Of a stretch of 64,000 nucleotides of DNA, positions 63,807 through 64,000 are shown in pieces (within the stretch, counting starts at the first letter, position 1; each line of letters opens with the position of its first letter). The notes under the pieces are model-generated. The model saw nothing but the letters and a program-made list of their open reading frames with translations, was not told the DNA's origin and made no database searches. A program made the position numbers and the translations under genes. Source of the stretch: Rhodamnia argentea (Eukaryota > Streptophyta > Magnoliopsida > Myrtales > Myrtaceae); the NCBI RefSeq assembly GCF_020921035.1, contig NC_063155.1, positions 24,421,294 to 24,485,293 on the forward strand, read 5' to 3'.

Positions 63807-64000
63807 TTCTGGCAACTCCCACGCCCAGTTTTGGCTCCTTCGCCTGCATACTTATCCTTGACCGACTGCTCTGTTTTAACTGATACTAATTGGAACTTCG
63901 ACAATTGTTGCCAGATTTCTATATTTCCAAGACAGGGTCTTTTCGATCTGCATCTTGCTGCAGTAAATTAGGTGCGATCGAGCTTGATGTAGCTCCTTTA
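63807..64000. other. 3' flank of the carrier-like gene
   Basis: About 190 bp follow the TAA stop. This is presumably 3' UTR, with no further gene visible before the window ends. Confidence 0.5.

Overview
The window is nuclear DNA of a flowering plant, most likely a woody rosid eudicot; a Myrtaceae/Eucalyptus-like genome is my guess but is not proven. It is AT-rich, has intron-rich genes with GT-AG borders, a plant-type U6 gene (USE + TATA), and site II/telo-box promoters. All exon models were built by hand from splice signals, reading-frame continuity and remembered homologous proteins; no database was searched.

Layout. 0.65-6.3 kb (-): ASY1, the meiotic HORMA-domain axis protein, 22 coding exons, 607 aa. 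8.7-11.2 kb (+): an ENY2/SUS1-like gene whose first coding exon is damaged. 12.25-12.66 kb (+): NF-YC13-like histone-fold protein. 13.7-17.4 kb (-): MAP65-8-like microtubule bundler, 596 aa. 17.4-20.9 kb: gene-free, with a decayed array of short GGTAA-type repeats. 21.05-21.15 kb (+): U6 snRNA with its promoter. 21.7-23.35 kb (-): decayed DUF642 cell-wall protein gene. 24.2-26.8 kb (-): ELMO/CED-12 domain protein with a likely upstream leader exon near 28.5 kb. 28.8-31.7 kb: repeats including a pair of LTR-like fossils. 31.7-35.6 kb (-): GT47 exostosin-family glycosyltransferase. 35.6-40.5 kb: gene-free, MITE-like and duplicated DNA. 40.6-49.1 kb (+): ERMP1-like M28 metallopeptidase, 21 exons, 870 aa. 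49.9-52.2 kb (+): ribosomal protein RPL17 (uL22). 54.1-54.4 kb (+): signal peptidase complex subunit 1 (SPC12). 57.7-59.6 kb (+): F-box/kelch protein. 60.6-63.8 kb (+): divergent SLC25-type carrier.

The genes are unrelated housekeeping and developmental genes, not an operon or pathway. Their order matches, from memory, the Arabidopsis block At1g67370-At1g67480 (ASY1, ELMO, GT47, M28 peptidase, RPL17B, F-box/kelch); MAP65-8 and RPL17A lie in the paralogous At1g27 block. The window is therefore a conserved angiosperm syntenic segment.

I found no undescribed multi-gene system. The least ordinary signals are (i) a family of tiny GACC-poly(A) insertions flanked by 10-14 bp direct repeats, three of them within 240 bp downstream of RPL17; (ii) a duplicated, structured element in an RPL17 intron that may be a snoRNA pair; (iii) an ENY2 gene with intact downstream exons but a broken N-terminus; (iv) three predicted GC-AG introns; and (v) a U6 gene with a compensatory base-pair change in its 5' stem-loop.
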